Shown here piece after piece: positions 19,549 to 28,976 of a DNA stretch of 64,000 nt; the stretch's first letter is position 1, and the number at the start of each line of letters is the position of its first letter. The stretch is taken from the NCBI RefSeq assembly GCF_000745185.1, contig NZ_JQNJ01000001.1, positions 3,888,501 to 3,952,500 of the forward strand, written 5' to 3'. Below the pieces are notes generated by a model, which saw only the letters and a program-made list of their open reading frames with translations, had not been told where the DNA came from and ran no database searches. Source of the stretch: Muricauda sp. MAR_2010_75. GTDB lineage: Bacteria; Bacteroidota; Bacteroidia; Flavobacteriales; Flavobacteriaceae. Position numbers and translations under genes: made by a program.

Positions 19549-21141
19549 CTATAGAATATAATCCGTACTCAAAAAGTTGCTCACTTTGGCTTCCATCAAT
19601 TGCTCAATGGCACTGGTATTCAACTCATTATCCTTAAAGGCCACAAAAGTCCGAATGGAAAATGAGCGCAAGGCATCATGTACACTTAATGTCGATTGGG
19701 CAGAGTCTTTTCGTCCCGTAAAAGGATACACATCCGGACCACGTTGACAAGAACTGTTCAGATTCACACGGCATACCAAGTTGGCCAAGGTATCAATTAA
19801 GGGTGATAAGGTATACACATCCTTTCCAAAAAGACTTACTTGTTGTCCGTAGTTGGATTCGGCCATATCATTCAAGGGCTCTTCAATATCTTTAAAAGAC
19901 AGTACAGGAATCACAGGGCCAAACTGCTCTTCTTCATACACTCGCATGTCCTTAGTAACAGGATACAACACTGCTGGCCAGATGTAATTATCAAAATGCT
20001 TGCCTCCCTTTTTATTCTTTATTTTGGCACCTTTGGTTTGGGCATCATCCAACAATTCTTGAATGTAAGCTGGTTTCCCTGGCTCTGGCAACGGTGTCAA
20101 ATTCACCCCCTTCTCCCACGGATTTCCAAACTTAAGGGAGTCCACTTTTTCAGAGAATCGTTTTAAAAACTCATCCTTGATGTCCTCATGCACGTAAACC
20201 ACTTTGAGAGCAGTACAACGCTGTCCGTTAAAGGAAAGTGTTCCAGAAATACATTCGTTGATGGTAAGGTCCAAATCGGCATCAGGTAAAATAATGGCGG
20301 GGTTTTTGGCTTCCAATCCCAACACCAAACGAAGACGGTTGCTCTTTGGGTGCTGTTCCTGTAACGCGTTGGCCGATTTACTGTTGCCGATCAAAGCCAA
20401 AACATCTACCTTGCCAGTTTTCATAATAGGTGCTGCAACAGCCCTTCCCCTGCCAAAAAGAATATTCACCACTCCTTTTGGAAAACTGCTTTTAAAAGCT
20501 TCTAAAAGCGGTGTGATCAACAATACGCCATGCTTGGCAGGTTTGAATATGGTGGTATTCCCCATGATAATAGCCGGAATCAACAAGGCAAAAGTTTCAT
20601 TGAGCGGATAATTATAGGGACCCAAACAAAGTACTACCCCCAAAGGGCCCCTTCTGATATGGGCATACACTCCATCATGCTTTTGAAACTTGGCCGAATC
20701 ACGGTCTAACTGCTTGTAATCCTCAATAGTGTCATAAATATACTCAACGGTACGATCAAACTCCTTGTACGAATCCGGTTCGGACTTACCAATTTCCCAC
20801 ATGAGCAACTTTACAACTTCCTCACGTTTTTGCTCCATTCGCTTCACAAAGGCCTCCATGCATTCAATACGGTCCTTCACCTTCATGGTAGGCCACACCC
20901 CTTGTCCTTGGTCATATGCACCCAAAGCGGCTTCCAATGCTTCCAATGCTTCGGGTTCGCCCATATCGGGAATGCTTCCCAAAGTAGTGGGGGCATACGC
21001 TTCCGTTGAGGAAATGGTAGAAACTACTGGGGTAGTACTTCCTTCCCATTTTCGGAGTTCGCCGTTTACCAAATACGTCTTTTGATGGATTTCTTGCGTT
21101 ATCTGAAGTGCTTCAGGAATTGCTGTTGTTGTAGCTGGCAT
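19549..21141 (-). CDS. NADP-dependent non-phosphorylating glyceraldehyde-3-phosphate dehydrogenase type ALDH
   Basis: The protein has 530 residues from the ATG at 21141 ([16 protein letters not shown]); the frame extends 45 bases upstream, but that part looks unlike a protein start. It is an aldehyde dehydrogenase superfamily member with the catalytic cysteine in [10 protein letters not shown]. The C-terminal signature [19 protein letters not shown], followed by [18 protein letters not shown], is what I associate with plant-type GAPN enzymes. The expected reaction is oxidation of glyceraldehyde 3-phosphate to 3-phosphoglycerate with NADP, giving cytosolic NADPH. It lies between the leu and ilv clusters; IlvC consumes NADPH, but a functional link is only a suggestion. 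Confidence 0.85.
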   Translation of the reverse strand: MPATTTAIPEALQITQEIHQKTYLVNGELRKWEGSTTPVVSTISSTEAYAPTTLGSIPDMGEPEALEALEAALGAYDQGQGVWPTMKVKDRIECMEAFVKRMEQKREEVVKLLMWEIGKSEPDSYKEFDRTVEYIYDTIEDYKQLDRDSAKFQKHDGVYAHIRRGPLGVVLCLGPYNYPLNETFALLIPAIIMGNTTIFKPAKHGVLLITPLLEAFKSSFPKGVVNILFGRGRAVAAPIMKTGKVDVLALIGNSKSANALQEQHPKSNRLRLVLGLEAKNPAIILPDADLDLTINECISGTLSFNGQRCTALKVVYVHEDIKDEFLKRFSEKVDSLKFGNPWEKGVNLTPLPEPGKPAYIQELLDDAQTKGAKIKNKKGGKHFDNYIWPAVLYPVTKDMRVYEEEQFGPVIPVLSFKDIEEPLNDMAESNYGQQVSLFGKDVYTLSPLIDTLANLVCRVNLNSSCQRGPDVYPFTGRKDSAQSTLSVHDALRSFSIRTFVAFKDNELNTSAIEQLMEAKVSNFLSTDYIL

Positions 21142-21274
21142 GTGTAGTTGTTTTAAGTGTTTTATCCAAAATGAACCCTCGTTCACTTACTGCAAAGCTA
21201 ACACAAAAACAGCTGAAAACGACCTCATATACATTGTCTTAAAATCGCAAACGATTGAAAATTTGTTATAGCAA

Positions 21275-22537
21275 TCACACGAGGTATTGAAACAGGTCTG
21301 GCTTGTCGTTGAGGTAGTCGCCAAAAAAGTTGTTAGCCTTCATCCGTTGAATCAAAGGTTCCAAATCAGCAGAGGACTTTAACTCAATCCCCACAACAGC
21401 GGGTGCATTCTCCCGACTGGACTTTTTGGAATATTCAAAATGGGTGATGTCATCATCTGGTCCTAAAATATCCGCCACGAATTCTTTTAGGGCTCCAGGA
21501 CGTTGAGGAAATCGAACAATAAAATAGTGTTTCAAATTAGCATAGAGCAAGGCCCGTTCCTTTATTTCCGCAGTACGCGTAATATCATTATTGCTCCCAC
21601 TGATGATACAGACCACGTTTTTCCCTTTGATCCCTTCGGCATAATCATCCAAAACAGCAATGGTCAAAGCTCCAGCTGGTTCCACCACAATGGCATCGCG
21701 ATTATAGAGATCTAATATGGTCTGACATACTTTCCCTTCGGGAACGGTGGATACTTGATAGAGGTGGTCCTTACAAATCGGGAACGTCAATTGCCCCACT
21801 TTTTGTACTGCAGCTCCATCAATAAACTTATCAATATGCTGCAATTCGACCAATTCTCCTTTTTCTATTGATTTTTTTAAGGAAGGTGCTCCCTCTGGTT
21901 CTACGCCAATGATCTTGGTTTGTGGAGATAACGCCTGAAACGTTCCGCACAATCCAGCTGCAAGTCCTCCGCCACCAACGGCAGCAAAAACGTAATCGAT
22001 AGGCTCATTGGATTGTTGCAAGATTTCCAATCCTACCGTAGCCTGACCTTCAATGATTTTTTCATCATCAAAGGGATGCACAAAGGTCTTGCCTTCCCCC
22101 TCGCAGAACGCTTGGGCAGCTTTATTGGAATCGTCAAAGGTGTCGCCTTCCAACACTACGCTCACCCATTCCCCTCCAAACATTTTGGTCTGGTCAATTT
22201 TTTGTTTTGGTGTGACGACAGGCATGTAAATAGTTCCCTCCACCTGCAAATGGCTACAGGCAAAGGCCACTCCTTGGGCATGGTTTCCTGCGCTGGCACA
22301 GACCACTCCCCTTTTCAGCTCATCCTGGGTCAGTGAACTGATTTTATTGTACGCACCGCGAATCTTGTAACTACGGACGCGGTGCAAATCCTCTCGTTTC
22401 AAAAGGATATTGGCCCCATATTTTTTGGAATAGCGGATACTTTGCTGCAAAGGTGTTTCGTCAGCAACCTGCCGAATCGTCTTCGCTGCCTGATAAATAT
22501 CCGCTATTTGTGGAAAATAGGTGTCCACCGTTTTCAT
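21275..22537 (-). CDS. ilvA: Threonine ammonia-lyase (biosynthetic threonine dehydratase)
   Basis: This 420-residue PLP enzyme makes 2-oxobutyrate from threonine, the entry to isoleucine. The PLP lysine is K58 in RSYKIRGAYNK, and the phosphate-binding glycine loop is in AAVGGGGLAAG. The C-terminal 85 residues (from about 335, KHYFIVRFPQRPGALKEF) form one ACT-like regulatory domain, so this is the short, single-ACT form, not the two-ACT enzyme of E. coli. That domain is the likely site of isoleucine feedback control. It is the last gene of the ilv operon, 16 bases after ilvC. I see no clear terminator in the 133 bases after it. Confidence 0.96.
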   Translation of the reverse strand: MKTVDTYFPQIADIYQAAKTIRQVADETPLQQSIRYSKKYGANILLKREDLHRVRSYKIRGAYNKISSLTQDELKRGVVCASAGNHAQGVAFACSHLQVEGTIYMPVVTPKQKIDQTKMFGGEWVSVVLEGDTFDDSNKAAQAFCEGEGKTFVHPFDDEKIIEGQATVGLEILQQSNEPIDYVFAAVGGGGLAAGLCGTFQALSPQTKIIGVEPEGAPSLKKSIEKGELVELQHIDKFIDGAAVQKVGQLTFPICKDHLYQVSTVPEGKVCQTILDLYNRDAIVVEPAGALTIAVLDDYAEGIKGKNVVCIISGSNNDITRTAEIKERALLYANLKHYFIVRFPQRPGALKEFVADILGPDDDITHFEYSKKSSRENAPAVVGIELKSSADLEPLIQRMKANNFFGDYLNDKPDLFQYLV

Positions 22538-22553
22538 GGGGCCAATGGGTTGT

Positions 22554-24029
22554 TTATCCGATAGGTTTCATGGCGGTCATGGATGCACGCAAACGAGCTC
22601 CAACCACTTCCACATCGTGTGTACGGATGGCTTTGTTCACGGCAATCAGCTTAATGTTATCCACGCCCGTATCTTTCCCTTCTCCGAAATGCTTTCCAAT
22701 GACATCGGTTTCGATTTTCTTCATGAAATCGGTCAACAATGGCTTACAAGCATGGTCAAATAAGTAGCAACCATACTCAGCGGTATCGGAAATAACACGG
22801 TTCATCTCGAACAATTTCTTTCTAGCAATGGTATTGGCGATCAACGGGGTTTCGTGAAGCGACTCGTAGTACGCAGATTCACCAATAATTCCGGATTCTG
22901 TCATGGTTTCATAAGCCAATTCAACTCCGGATTTTACAAAAGCGACCATCAACACGCCGTTGTCGTAGTATTCTTGTTCAGAAATGGACATATCGCCGGC
23001 AGGAGTCTTTTCGAAAGCAGTTTCTCCGGTAGCGGCACGCCAATCCAATAGATTTTTATCGCCATTGTTCCAGTCTTCCATCATGGTTTTGGAAAAATGA
23101 CCGCTCATGATATCGTCCATATGCTTTTGGAACAACGGACGCATAATTTCTTTCAATTCTTCGGCCAAATCAAAGGCTTTGATTTTGGCAGGGTTGGACA
23201 AACGGTCCATCATATTGGTGATACCTCCTTGCTTCAATCCTTCGGTAATGGTTTCCCATCCGTATTGAATCAATTTGGAAGCGTATCCGGCATCAACGCC
23301 CTTTTCAATCATTTTATTGAAAGAAAGGATAGATCCTGTTTGCAACAAACCACAAAGAATGGTCTGCTCCCCCATCAAATCTGACTTTACTTCAGCTACA
23401 AAGGAAGATTCCAGTACACCAGCTTTGTCGCCACCAGTACCTGCAGCATAGGCCTTAGCCTGCTCCAAACCTTTGCCCTCTGGGTCATTTTCTGGGTGAA
23501 CGGCGATTAAGGTAGGTACCCCGAACCCTCTTTTGTACTCCTCACGCACCTCAGAACCCGGACTTTTTGGTGCCACCATGATTACGGTAAGGTCCTCACG
23601 TATCTGCATTCCTTCTTCTACGATGTTGAATCCGTGGGAATACGACAATGTCGCCCCCTTCTTCATCAATGGCATTACCGTACTCACCACATTGGTGTGC
23701 TGTTTATCTGGAGTTAGGTTGATGACTAAATCCGCGATGGGAATCAACTCTTCATAAGTTCCTACGGTGAAATTGTTTTCCTTGGCGTTTTTATAGGATT
23801 GTCTTTGTTCTTTAATGGCGGCGGCGCGTAGTGCATAGGAAATATCCAAACCGGAATCCCTCATGTTCAAACCTTGGTTTAAGCCTTGAGCACCACAGCC
23901 CACAATTACAATTTTTTTGCCTTTTAGGGCGGTAACACCATCGGCAAACTCGCTGGGGTCCATAAACCTACATTTTCCCAATTGGGTCAATTGCTCGCGA
24001 AGTGACAGTGTGTTGAAGTAATTTGTCAT
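22554..24029 (-). CDS. ilvC: Ketol-acid reductoisomerase (class II)
   Basis: This 491-residue protein is the long, class II form of acetohydroxyacid isomeroreductase, as in E. coli and plants. The NADPH-binding motif is VGCGAQG near residues 43-49. Two knotted C-terminal repeats carry the metal-binding acidic residues; [12 protein letters not shown] is the first such segment. It converts acetolactate or acetohydroxybutyrate into the dihydroxy acid used by IlvD. It sits in the ilv operon 22 bases after ilvN and 16 before ilvA. Confidence 0.97.
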   Translation of the reverse strand: MTNYFNTLSLREQLTQLGKCRFMDPSEFADGVTALKGKKIVIVGCGAQGLNQGLNMRDSGLDISYALRAAAIKEQRQSYKNAKENNFTVGTYEELIPIADLVINLTPDKQHTNVVSTVMPLMKKGATLSYSHGFNIVEEGMQIREDLTVIMVAPKSPGSEVREEYKRGFGVPTLIAVHPENDPEGKGLEQAKAYAAGTGGDKAGVLESSFVAEVKSDLMGEQTILCGLLQTGSILSFNKMIEKGVDAGYASKLIQYGWETITEGLKQGGITNMMDRLSNPAKIKAFDLAEELKEIMRPLFQKHMDDIMSGHFSKTMMEDWNNGDKNLLDWRAATGETAFEKTPAGDMSISEQEYYDNGVLMVAFVKSGVELAYETMTESGIIGESAYYESLHETPLIANTIARKKLFEMNRVISDTAEYGCYLFDHACKPLLTDFMKKIETDVIGKHFGEGKDTGVDNIKLIAVNKAIRTHDVEVVGARLRASMTAMKPIG

Positions 24030-24051
24030 TTTTAGTATCTGATTTTGCTAT

Positions 24052-24579
24052 TTATTGATTTTGAAATTCTGCTAAAATATTAGTGATGGGCATTGCCACT
24101 TTGCTCACAGCAATTCTGCCGGTGCGCACAAACTGCATAATACCGTAAGGCTCCAAGGCGTCATGCATTTCATCAATCTCATGGCGACGGCCTGTTTTTG
24201 CCAACACAAAGAATTCACGACTTACGGTAACAATCTGCGAATGGTGCTCTTTAATGATATTTTGGATTTGACGCTCATCAAACAACAAAGCAGAGGCTAT
24301 TTTGAACAATGCAGACTCTTGATAAATGGTCTCATCATCCGTATGGTAATACGCCTTGATGACCTCTACCTGCTTCTCTATTTGATTGACAATCTTTACG
24401 GCCCAATCTTCGGTGGAGTAAATTACTATTGTAAATTTAGAAACTCCATCAATCTCTGATTTTGAAACATTTAGACTCTCTATATTGATGTGTCGCTTTA
24501 AGAATATCCCCGATATTCTATTAAGCAATCCCACATGATTTTCGGAATATACCGAAATGGTAAACCATTGTTTTTCCAT
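24052..24579 (-). CDS. ilvN: Acetolactate synthase small (regulatory) subunit
   Basis: This 175-residue protein has an N-terminal ACT domain (WFTISVYSENHVGLLNRISGIF, residues about 4-80) and a C-terminal domain typical of IlvN/IlvH. It binds the IlvB catalytic subunit and gives valine feedback inhibition. The C-terminal half (EFFVLAKTGRRHEIDEMHDALEPYGI) is the part that stimulates catalysis. Unusually, ilvN does not follow ilvB directly: a methyltransferase gene lies between them, with a 2-base gap to ilvN. Confidence 0.95.
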   Translation of the reverse strand: MEKQWFTISVYSENHVGLLNRISGIFLKRHINIESLNVSKSEIDGVSKFTIVIYSTEDWAVKIVNQIEKQVEVIKAYYHTDDETIYQESALFKIASALLFDERQIQNIIKEHHSQIVTVSREFFVLAKTGRRHEIDEMHDALEPYGIMQFVRTGRIAVSKVAMPITNILAEFQNQ

Positions 24580-24581
24580 GC

Positions 24582-25163
24582 TTATTTTATTTTAACTGCA
24601 AGGATAAGCCCGGTGGACCAATCCATCTTTGTAAGTGTTATATCTTCTCTCTTTTCCAGTATTTGAATCAATTCTTTGACCTTTTCTTCATGTCCTGATG
24701 GCCAATTGGGCTGTTTGCGCATATCATCAATCACATAAAACCCACCGATTTTCAGCAATTTCAACGCTTTGTCCAAATGGCTGTATTTCCCGGGCCAAGC
24801 ATCAGCGAAAATCAAATCGAAAGCTGCTCCGTTATACGATTCCAGCCATGCACCACCATCCGCGCAAACCAATTTAAGTCTTGATTCGCCGTGAAAAAAG
24901 GCGTTGGCAATCTGGATAAGCTCCGAATCGTTATCAACACTGATAATTTGGGATTTTTCATCCATGCCTTTGATCATCCAAGCCAAGGACAGACCAATTC
25001 CCGTACCCAACTCCAAAAAATTCCCATTGGGCTTGGAGGCTGTCAAAGTCTTCAGCAATGTGCCAATGTACACGTCAGAAGACATGCCAAAACCTATTTC
25101 TCTTGATTTCTCAAGCAACGCCGGATACCTACCCGGCATTTTTAAAATATTCGCTTGGTCCAT
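24582..25163 (-). CDS. Class I SAM-dependent methyltransferase (O-methyltransferase-like) inside ilv operon
   Basis: A 193-residue Rossmann-fold methyltransferase. The SAM-binding motif I is FLELGTGIG (residues 49-57), the acidic ribose-binding residue lies in ISVDND, and a DLIFADAWPGKY segment follows as motif IV. The length and layout fit the catechol/caffeoyl-CoA O-methyltransferase-like group. The substrate is unknown. The gene lies between ilvB (1-base gap) and ilvN (2-base gap), so it must share their mRNA and is probably translationally coupled to both. Methyltransferases are not part of branched-chain amino-acid synthesis, so the placement is odd. It may be a passenger, or act on something linked to the pathway. 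Confidence 0.9.
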   Translation of the reverse strand: MDQANILKMPGRYPALLEKSREIGFGMSSDVYIGTLLKTLTASKPNGNFLELGTGIGLSLAWMIKGMDEKSQIISVDNDSELIQIANAFFHGESRLKLVCADGGAWLESYNGAAFDLIFADAWPGKYSHLDKALKLLKIGGFYVIDDMRKQPNWPSGHEEKVKELIQILEKREDITLTKMDWSTGLILAVKIK

Positions 25164-25164
25164 G

Positions 25165-26898
25165 CTATTTTAGTATGATGTCGGAAATAGAAGCCCCTGT
25201 TGGCACCATTGGGAACACATTGTCTTCCTTCTCTACCCGAACTTCCAAGAAGTAAGGGTCTTTGGAAACCATCATTTCTTCCACGGCTTCCTTCAATTTT
25301 GAACGTTCCACTACCCTTCTGGATTTGATGTGGTACCCCTCGGCGATTTTCACAAAATCGGGGTTAGTCATAACGGTTGAAGCGTAACGCCTTTCAAAGA
25401 AAAGTTCTTGCCATTGACGCACCATTCCCAAGTGGTCGTTATTCAATACCACAATTTTTACGGGAAGATTATGTTGGAAGATGACCCCAAGCTCTTGAAT
25501 GGTCATTTGATAGCCCCCATCCCCAATAATAGCTACAACCTCGCGGTCCATGGCGCCCATTTTGGCCCCAATGGCTGCCGGAAGGGCAAAACCCATAGTG
25601 CCTAAACCTCCTGAAGTGATATTACTTTTGGTCTGTTTGAATTTGGCATAACGGCAAGCAATCATTTGGTGCTGGCCAACGTCAGATACAATAACTGCCT
25701 TGTGTCCAGAAGCCACATTGATTTGCTCAATAACCTCACCCATGGTAAGTCCCGGTTTGGTTGGGTGAATATCTTTTTCGATTAAGGTGTCATATTCGAT
25801 TTTGTGCTTTTTATCAAACTCGGCCAACCATTCCTTGTGCTCGTTTTTGTTCACCAATGGAAGCAGTAAGTCCAAGGTTTGCTTGGCATTACCCAAAACG
25901 GCAACTTCCACTTTTACATTTTTATTGACTTCGGCTGGGTCAATCTCAAAATGAATGACCTTGGCCTGCTTGGCATAGGTTTCCAGATTTCCTGTTACCC
26001 TATCATCGAAGCGCATGCCGATGGCAATAAGCACGTCGCACTCGTTGGTAAGCACATTGGGCCCGTAATTTCCATGCATACCTACCATACCCATGTTCAA
26101 TGGATGGTCCGTATCCATGGCAGAAAGTCCCAAAATGGTCCAAGCCGCTGGAATTCCAGCCTTTTCAACCAAAGCTTTTAACTGCTCTTCGGCCTCACCC
26201 AAAATCACCCCTTGTCCAAAAACAATATAGGGCTTTTTGGCATTGTTTATCAATTCAGCCGCCTTTTCAATGGCAGTTATATCTGGGTCTGGAGCCGGTT
26301 TATAGCTTCGTACACCTGTACATTTCTCGTATGTGAAATCCAACTCATCAAACTGGGCATTCTTGGTGATGTCCACCAATACAGGGCCCGGTCTACCTGA
26401 TCTAGCGATATAGAACGCCTTAGCCATGATCTCTGGAATTTCTTCGGCACGGGTAATCTGATAGTTCCATTTGGTTACCGGGGTTGAAATACCCACGATG
26501 TCCGTTTCTTGGAAAGCATCAGAACCTAATAGATGTCGTGCTACCTGTCCGGTGATGCACACCATTGGCGTAGAATCTATCTGCGCATCGGCAATACCTG
26601 TCACCAAATTAGTGGCACCAGGACCGGAAGTGGCCATGGCCACACCCACTCTTCCACTTACTCGCGCATACCCTTGAGCTGCGTGGGTAGCCCCTTGCTC
26701 ATGTCGGGTAAGAATATGGGTGAGTTTATCTTGAAATTTGTATAACTCATCATACACTGGCATGATGGCCCCTCCGGGGTAACCATAAATCAAATCGACC
26801 CCTTCCGCCAACAAACAATGTATTATGGCCTCAGCACCAGTAATGCGAATAGAAGTGCTTTTTTTCTTGTCTTTCTTTTGTGCTTTTAACGTCTCCAT
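25165..26898 (-). CDS. ilvB: Acetolactate synthase large (catalytic) subunit
   Basis: This 577-residue thiamine-diphosphate enzyme forms acetolactate from pyruvate, and acetohydroxybutyrate from pyruvate plus 2-oxobutyrate. The catalytic glutamate lies in RHEQGATHAAQGYAR. The ThDP/Mg motif runs from GDGGYQMTIQEL to VVLNNDHLG, with the asparagine NN as metal ligand. The middle FAD-binding domain lies at about 195-340. The N-terminal 20 residues are a lysine-rich extension (KAQKKDKKKSTS) before the conserved start at TGAEAIIHCL. It is the second gene of the ilv operon, 53 bases after ilvD. Confidence 0.97.
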   Translation of the reverse strand: METLKAQKKDKKKSTSIRITGAEAIIHCLLAEGVDLIYGYPGGAIMPVYDELYKFQDKLTHILTRHEQGATHAAQGYARVSGRVGVAMATSGPGATNLVTGIADAQIDSTPMVCITGQVARHLLGSDAFQETDIVGISTPVTKWNYQITRAEEIPEIMAKAFYIARSGRPGPVLVDITKNAQFDELDFTYEKCTGVRSYKPAPDPDITAIEKAAELINNAKKPYIVFGQGVILGEAEEQLKALVEKAGIPAAWTILGLSAMDTDHPLNMGMVGMHGNYGPNVLTNECDVLIAIGMRFDDRVTGNLETYAKQAKVIHFEIDPAEVNKNVKVEVAVLGNAKQTLDLLLPLVNKNEHKEWLAEFDKKHKIEYDTLIEKDIHPTKPGLTMGEVIEQINVASGHKAVIVSDVGQHQMIACRYAKFKQTKSNITSGGLGTMGFALPAAIGAKMGAMDREVVAIIGDGGYQMTIQELGVIFQHNLPVKIVVLNNDHLGMVRQWQELFFERRYASTVMTNPDFVKIAEGYHIKSRRVVERSKLKEAVEEMMVSKDPYFLEVRVEKEDNVFPMVPTGASISDIILK

Positions 26899-26951
26899 AA
26901 GCGTATATTTTAGGGAAATACACCCTTGTTCCTATATTGGAACTTTATCTA

Positions 26952-28628
26952 TTAGAACATATCGGTAACACAGCCTTTGGAAGCTGATGATACCATTTTT
27001 GCGTATTTGTATAAATTTCCTGATTTGATCTTCAACTCAGGTTGTTTCCATTCTTTTCTTCGTTGTTCAAGCTCTTCGTCTGAAATATTGATGTTGATGG
27101 TATTGTTCACAGCATCGATGGTAATCTCATCACCATCCTTCACCAAGGCAATACCTCCACCCACTTGAGCTTCGGGTGAAACGTGACCCACCACAAATCC
27201 GTGGGAACCACCGGAGAAACGACCGTCGGTAATCAAGGCGACATCTTTCCCCAAACCAGCACCCATAATGGCAGATGTAGGCTTCAACATTTCGGGCATT
27301 CCGGGAGCTCCTTTTGGTCCTTCATACCGAATGACCACCACATCCCCTTTTTGTACTTTGCCCGTATGAATCCCTTCGTTAACGGCAGTTTCACTATCAA
27401 AAACACGGGCAGTTCCGGTAAATTCAAGTCCCTCTTTTCCTGTGATTTTTGCGACAGCGCCTTCGGTTGCCAAGTTTCCATAAAGGATTCGGATATGTCC
27501 CGTTTCCTTGATGGGTTGGTCTTTCTTTCGGATAATATCCTGACCTTCTACCAAGTCTGGGGCATCCAATAGGTTTTCGGCCAACGTTCTTCCGGTCACG
27601 GTCATACAGTCGCCATGCAACATGCCTTCTTTCAACATATATTTTAGTACTGCTGGAACACCACCTACTTTATGAAGGTCTTCCATCAGGTACTTTCCAC
27701 TTGGTTTTAAATCCGCCAACAAAGGGGTGGTTTCACTGATGCGGGTGATGTCCTCTAAGGTAAAATCCACATCCCCGGCATGGGCAATGGCCATAAAGTG
27801 CAGTACCGCGTTGGTAGAACCGCCCAACACTGTTACCAATCGGAAGGCATTCTCCAACGACTTCTTGGTGACAATGTCACGAGGTTTAATGTCCTCGCGC
27901 AGCAAGTGCAACATAGCTTCACCTGCAGCCTCGCAATCGGCACCTTTTTTGGCATTCACAGCAGGAATGGATGAGTTAAAGGGCAATGACATTCCCATTG
28001 CTTCAATGGCCGAGGCCATGGTATTGGCCGTGTACATTCCGCCGCAAGCCCCGGCTCCTGGGCAGGCTTTGTGAATCACTTCCTTGAATTCAGTTTCGTC
28101 TATGGTTCCCGCTACGCGCTGTCCGTAGGCCTCAAAAGCAGAGATTATGTCCAATTTCTTATCCTTATGGCATCCAGGAGCAATGGTTCCGCCATAGACC
28201 AAAATGGAGGGGCGGTTCAATCGCAATTGCGCCATCAAGGCACCGGGCATATTTTTATCACAACCCACCACGGTTACCAAACCATCATAAGCCATGGCCT
28301 GCACCACAGTTTCCATGGAATCGGCAATAATATCCCTTGAGGGCAGTGAATAGCGCATTCCAGGGGTACCGTTGGAGATACCATCACTCACACCAATGGT
28401 ATTGAAAATTAGCCCGACCAGGTTGGAAGCCTCTGCTCCTCTTTTGACATCAAGGGCCAGTTTGTTCAAATGCATGTTACAGGGGTTGCCCTCGTAACCG
28501 GTACTGGCAATTCCTATAAAGGGCTTTTGTAAATCTTCATCTGTCAGCCCTAGTGCATGCAACATGGCTTGTGCAGCAGGTAGCGTAGGGTCTTGGGTCA
28601 CAGTCTTGCTAAACTTGTTCAATTCCAT
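26952..28628 (-). CDS. ilvD: Dihydroxyacid dehydratase
   Basis: This 558-residue Fe-S enzyme dehydrates dihydroxyisovalerate and dihydroxymethylvalerate to the keto acids for valine and isoleucine. Cysteine ligands are visible in [12 protein letters not shown] and in [16 protein letters not shown], and the C-terminal [14 protein letters not shown] signature is intact. It is the first structural gene of ilvD-ilvB-methyltransferase-ilvN-ilvC-ilvA. Upstream lies a predicted attenuator with its leader peptide (28819-28934), and a second possible promoter element lies close to the ATG (28678-28685). Confidence 0.97.
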   Translation of the reverse strand: MELNKFSKTVTQDPTLPAAQAMLHALGLTDEDLQKPFIGIASTGYEGNPCNMHLNKLALDVKRGAEASNLVGLIFNTIGVSDGISNGTPGMRYSLPSRDIIADSMETVVQAMAYDGLVTVVGCDKNMPGALMAQLRLNRPSILVYGGTIAPGCHKDKKLDIISAFEAYGQRVAGTIDETEFKEVIHKACPGAGACGGMYTANTMASAIEAMGMSLPFNSSIPAVNAKKGADCEAAGEAMLHLLREDIKPRDIVTKKSLENAFRLVTVLGGSTNAVLHFMAIAHAGDVDFTLEDITRISETTPLLADLKPSGKYLMEDLHKVGGVPAVLKYMLKEGMLHGDCMTVTGRTLAENLLDAPDLVEGQDIIRKKDQPIKETGHIRILYGNLATEGAVAKITGKEGLEFTGTARVFDSETAVNEGIHTGKVQKGDVVVIRYEGPKGAPGMPEMLKPTSAIMGAGLGKDVALITDGRFSGGSHGFVVGHVSPEAQVGGGIALVKDGDEITIDAVNNTININISDEELEQRRKEWKQPELKIKSGNLYKYAKMVSSASKGCVTDMF

Positions 28629-28677
28629 TGTAAAATTTCATTCAAATACAGAATTCCATTGAATTTAATCTGTCATT

Positions 28678-28685
28678 CAAAGATA
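28678..28685 (-). promoter_or_regulatory. Candidate proximal ilvD promoter -7 element
   Basis: On the minus strand TATCTTTG matches TAnnTTTG exactly and ends about 49 bases before the ilvD ATG. If used, it would start transcripts downstream of the predicted attenuator and give unattenuated expression. No TTG is seen at -33, so it may be a chance match. Confidence 0.3.
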
Positions 28686-28818
28686 AATGTTTAAAAAGGC
28701 CCATATTTTTAACAGTTTCGGGCGGTTTAAATCCATTTAAAAAATAATCATGTTAAATACTTGTAATTCAGATACTTAGGTTAATTCAAAATCCAACATT
28801 CATTTATTTTTATTCGTA

Positions 28819-28856
28819 AAGAAAAAGGGCCTGTATCGTTTTGATACAGGCCCTTT
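28819..28856 (-). terminator. Intrinsic terminator/attenuator upstream of ilvD
   Basis: Read on the minus strand, a perfect 14-bp stem AAAGGGCCTGTATC / GATACAGGCCCTTT with an AAAAC loop is followed by TTCTTT. The arms are plus-strand 28843-28856 and 28824-28837. It lies about 190 bases before ilvD and 120 bases after the pxpC stop. It could simply end the pxp operon, but the leader frame in front of it makes an attenuator more likely. Confidence 0.88.
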
Positions 28857-28879
28857 CCCAGAAATAGTGCGACTGTATC
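28831..28879 (-). promoter_or_regulatory. Candidate antiterminator pairing of the ilv attenuator
   Basis: On the minus strand GATACAG occurs twice: at 28879-28873, overlapping the stop codon of the leader frame, and at 28837-28831 as part of the terminator 3' arm. The first copy can pair with CTGTATC of the terminator 5' arm (28849-28843) and so prevent the terminator. A ribosome reaching the leader stop would cover this copy and let the terminator form. A ribosome stalled on the Val/Ile codons upstream would leave it free. The palindrome TTCCCAATTGGGAA (28881-28894) just before it may add a pause structure. This is inference from sequence complementarity. Confidence 0.65.
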
Positions 28880-28934
28880 ATTCCCAATTGGGAACAATAA
28901 TGACCACACCGTTGACTAGGATATTTCTTTTCAT
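28878..28934 (-). CDS. Predicted ilv leader peptide (attenuation)
   Basis: An 18-codon frame from ATG (28934) to TGA (28880-28878) encodes MKRNILVNGVVIIVPNWE. Three Ile, one Leu and four Val make 8 of 18 residues, with VVIIV consecutive. It lies directly upstream of an intrinsic terminator hairpin and of the ilvD operon on the same strand, like the ilv leader peptides of enterobacteria. The role would be to sense charged tRNA for Ile, Val and Leu through ribosome stalling. No strong ribosome binding site is seen, which is normal in this phylum. Only 42 bases separate it from the pxpC stop. The near-consensus TATTTTTTG (28955-28947) could be its -7 element, giving a very short 5' leader. Confidence 0.75.
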   Translation of the reverse strand: MKRNILVNGVVIIVPNWE

Positions 28935-28976
28935 ACGTCAATGTTACAAAAAATAAATCTTAAAAAGAGGGAAAAC

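Noticed and set aside
28824..28856. Hairpin upstream of ilvD as only the terminator of the pxp operon
   Set aside because: It could serve this too, but the Ile/Val/Leu-rich frame and the duplicated GATACAG between pxpC and the hairpin are not explained by a plain terminator.
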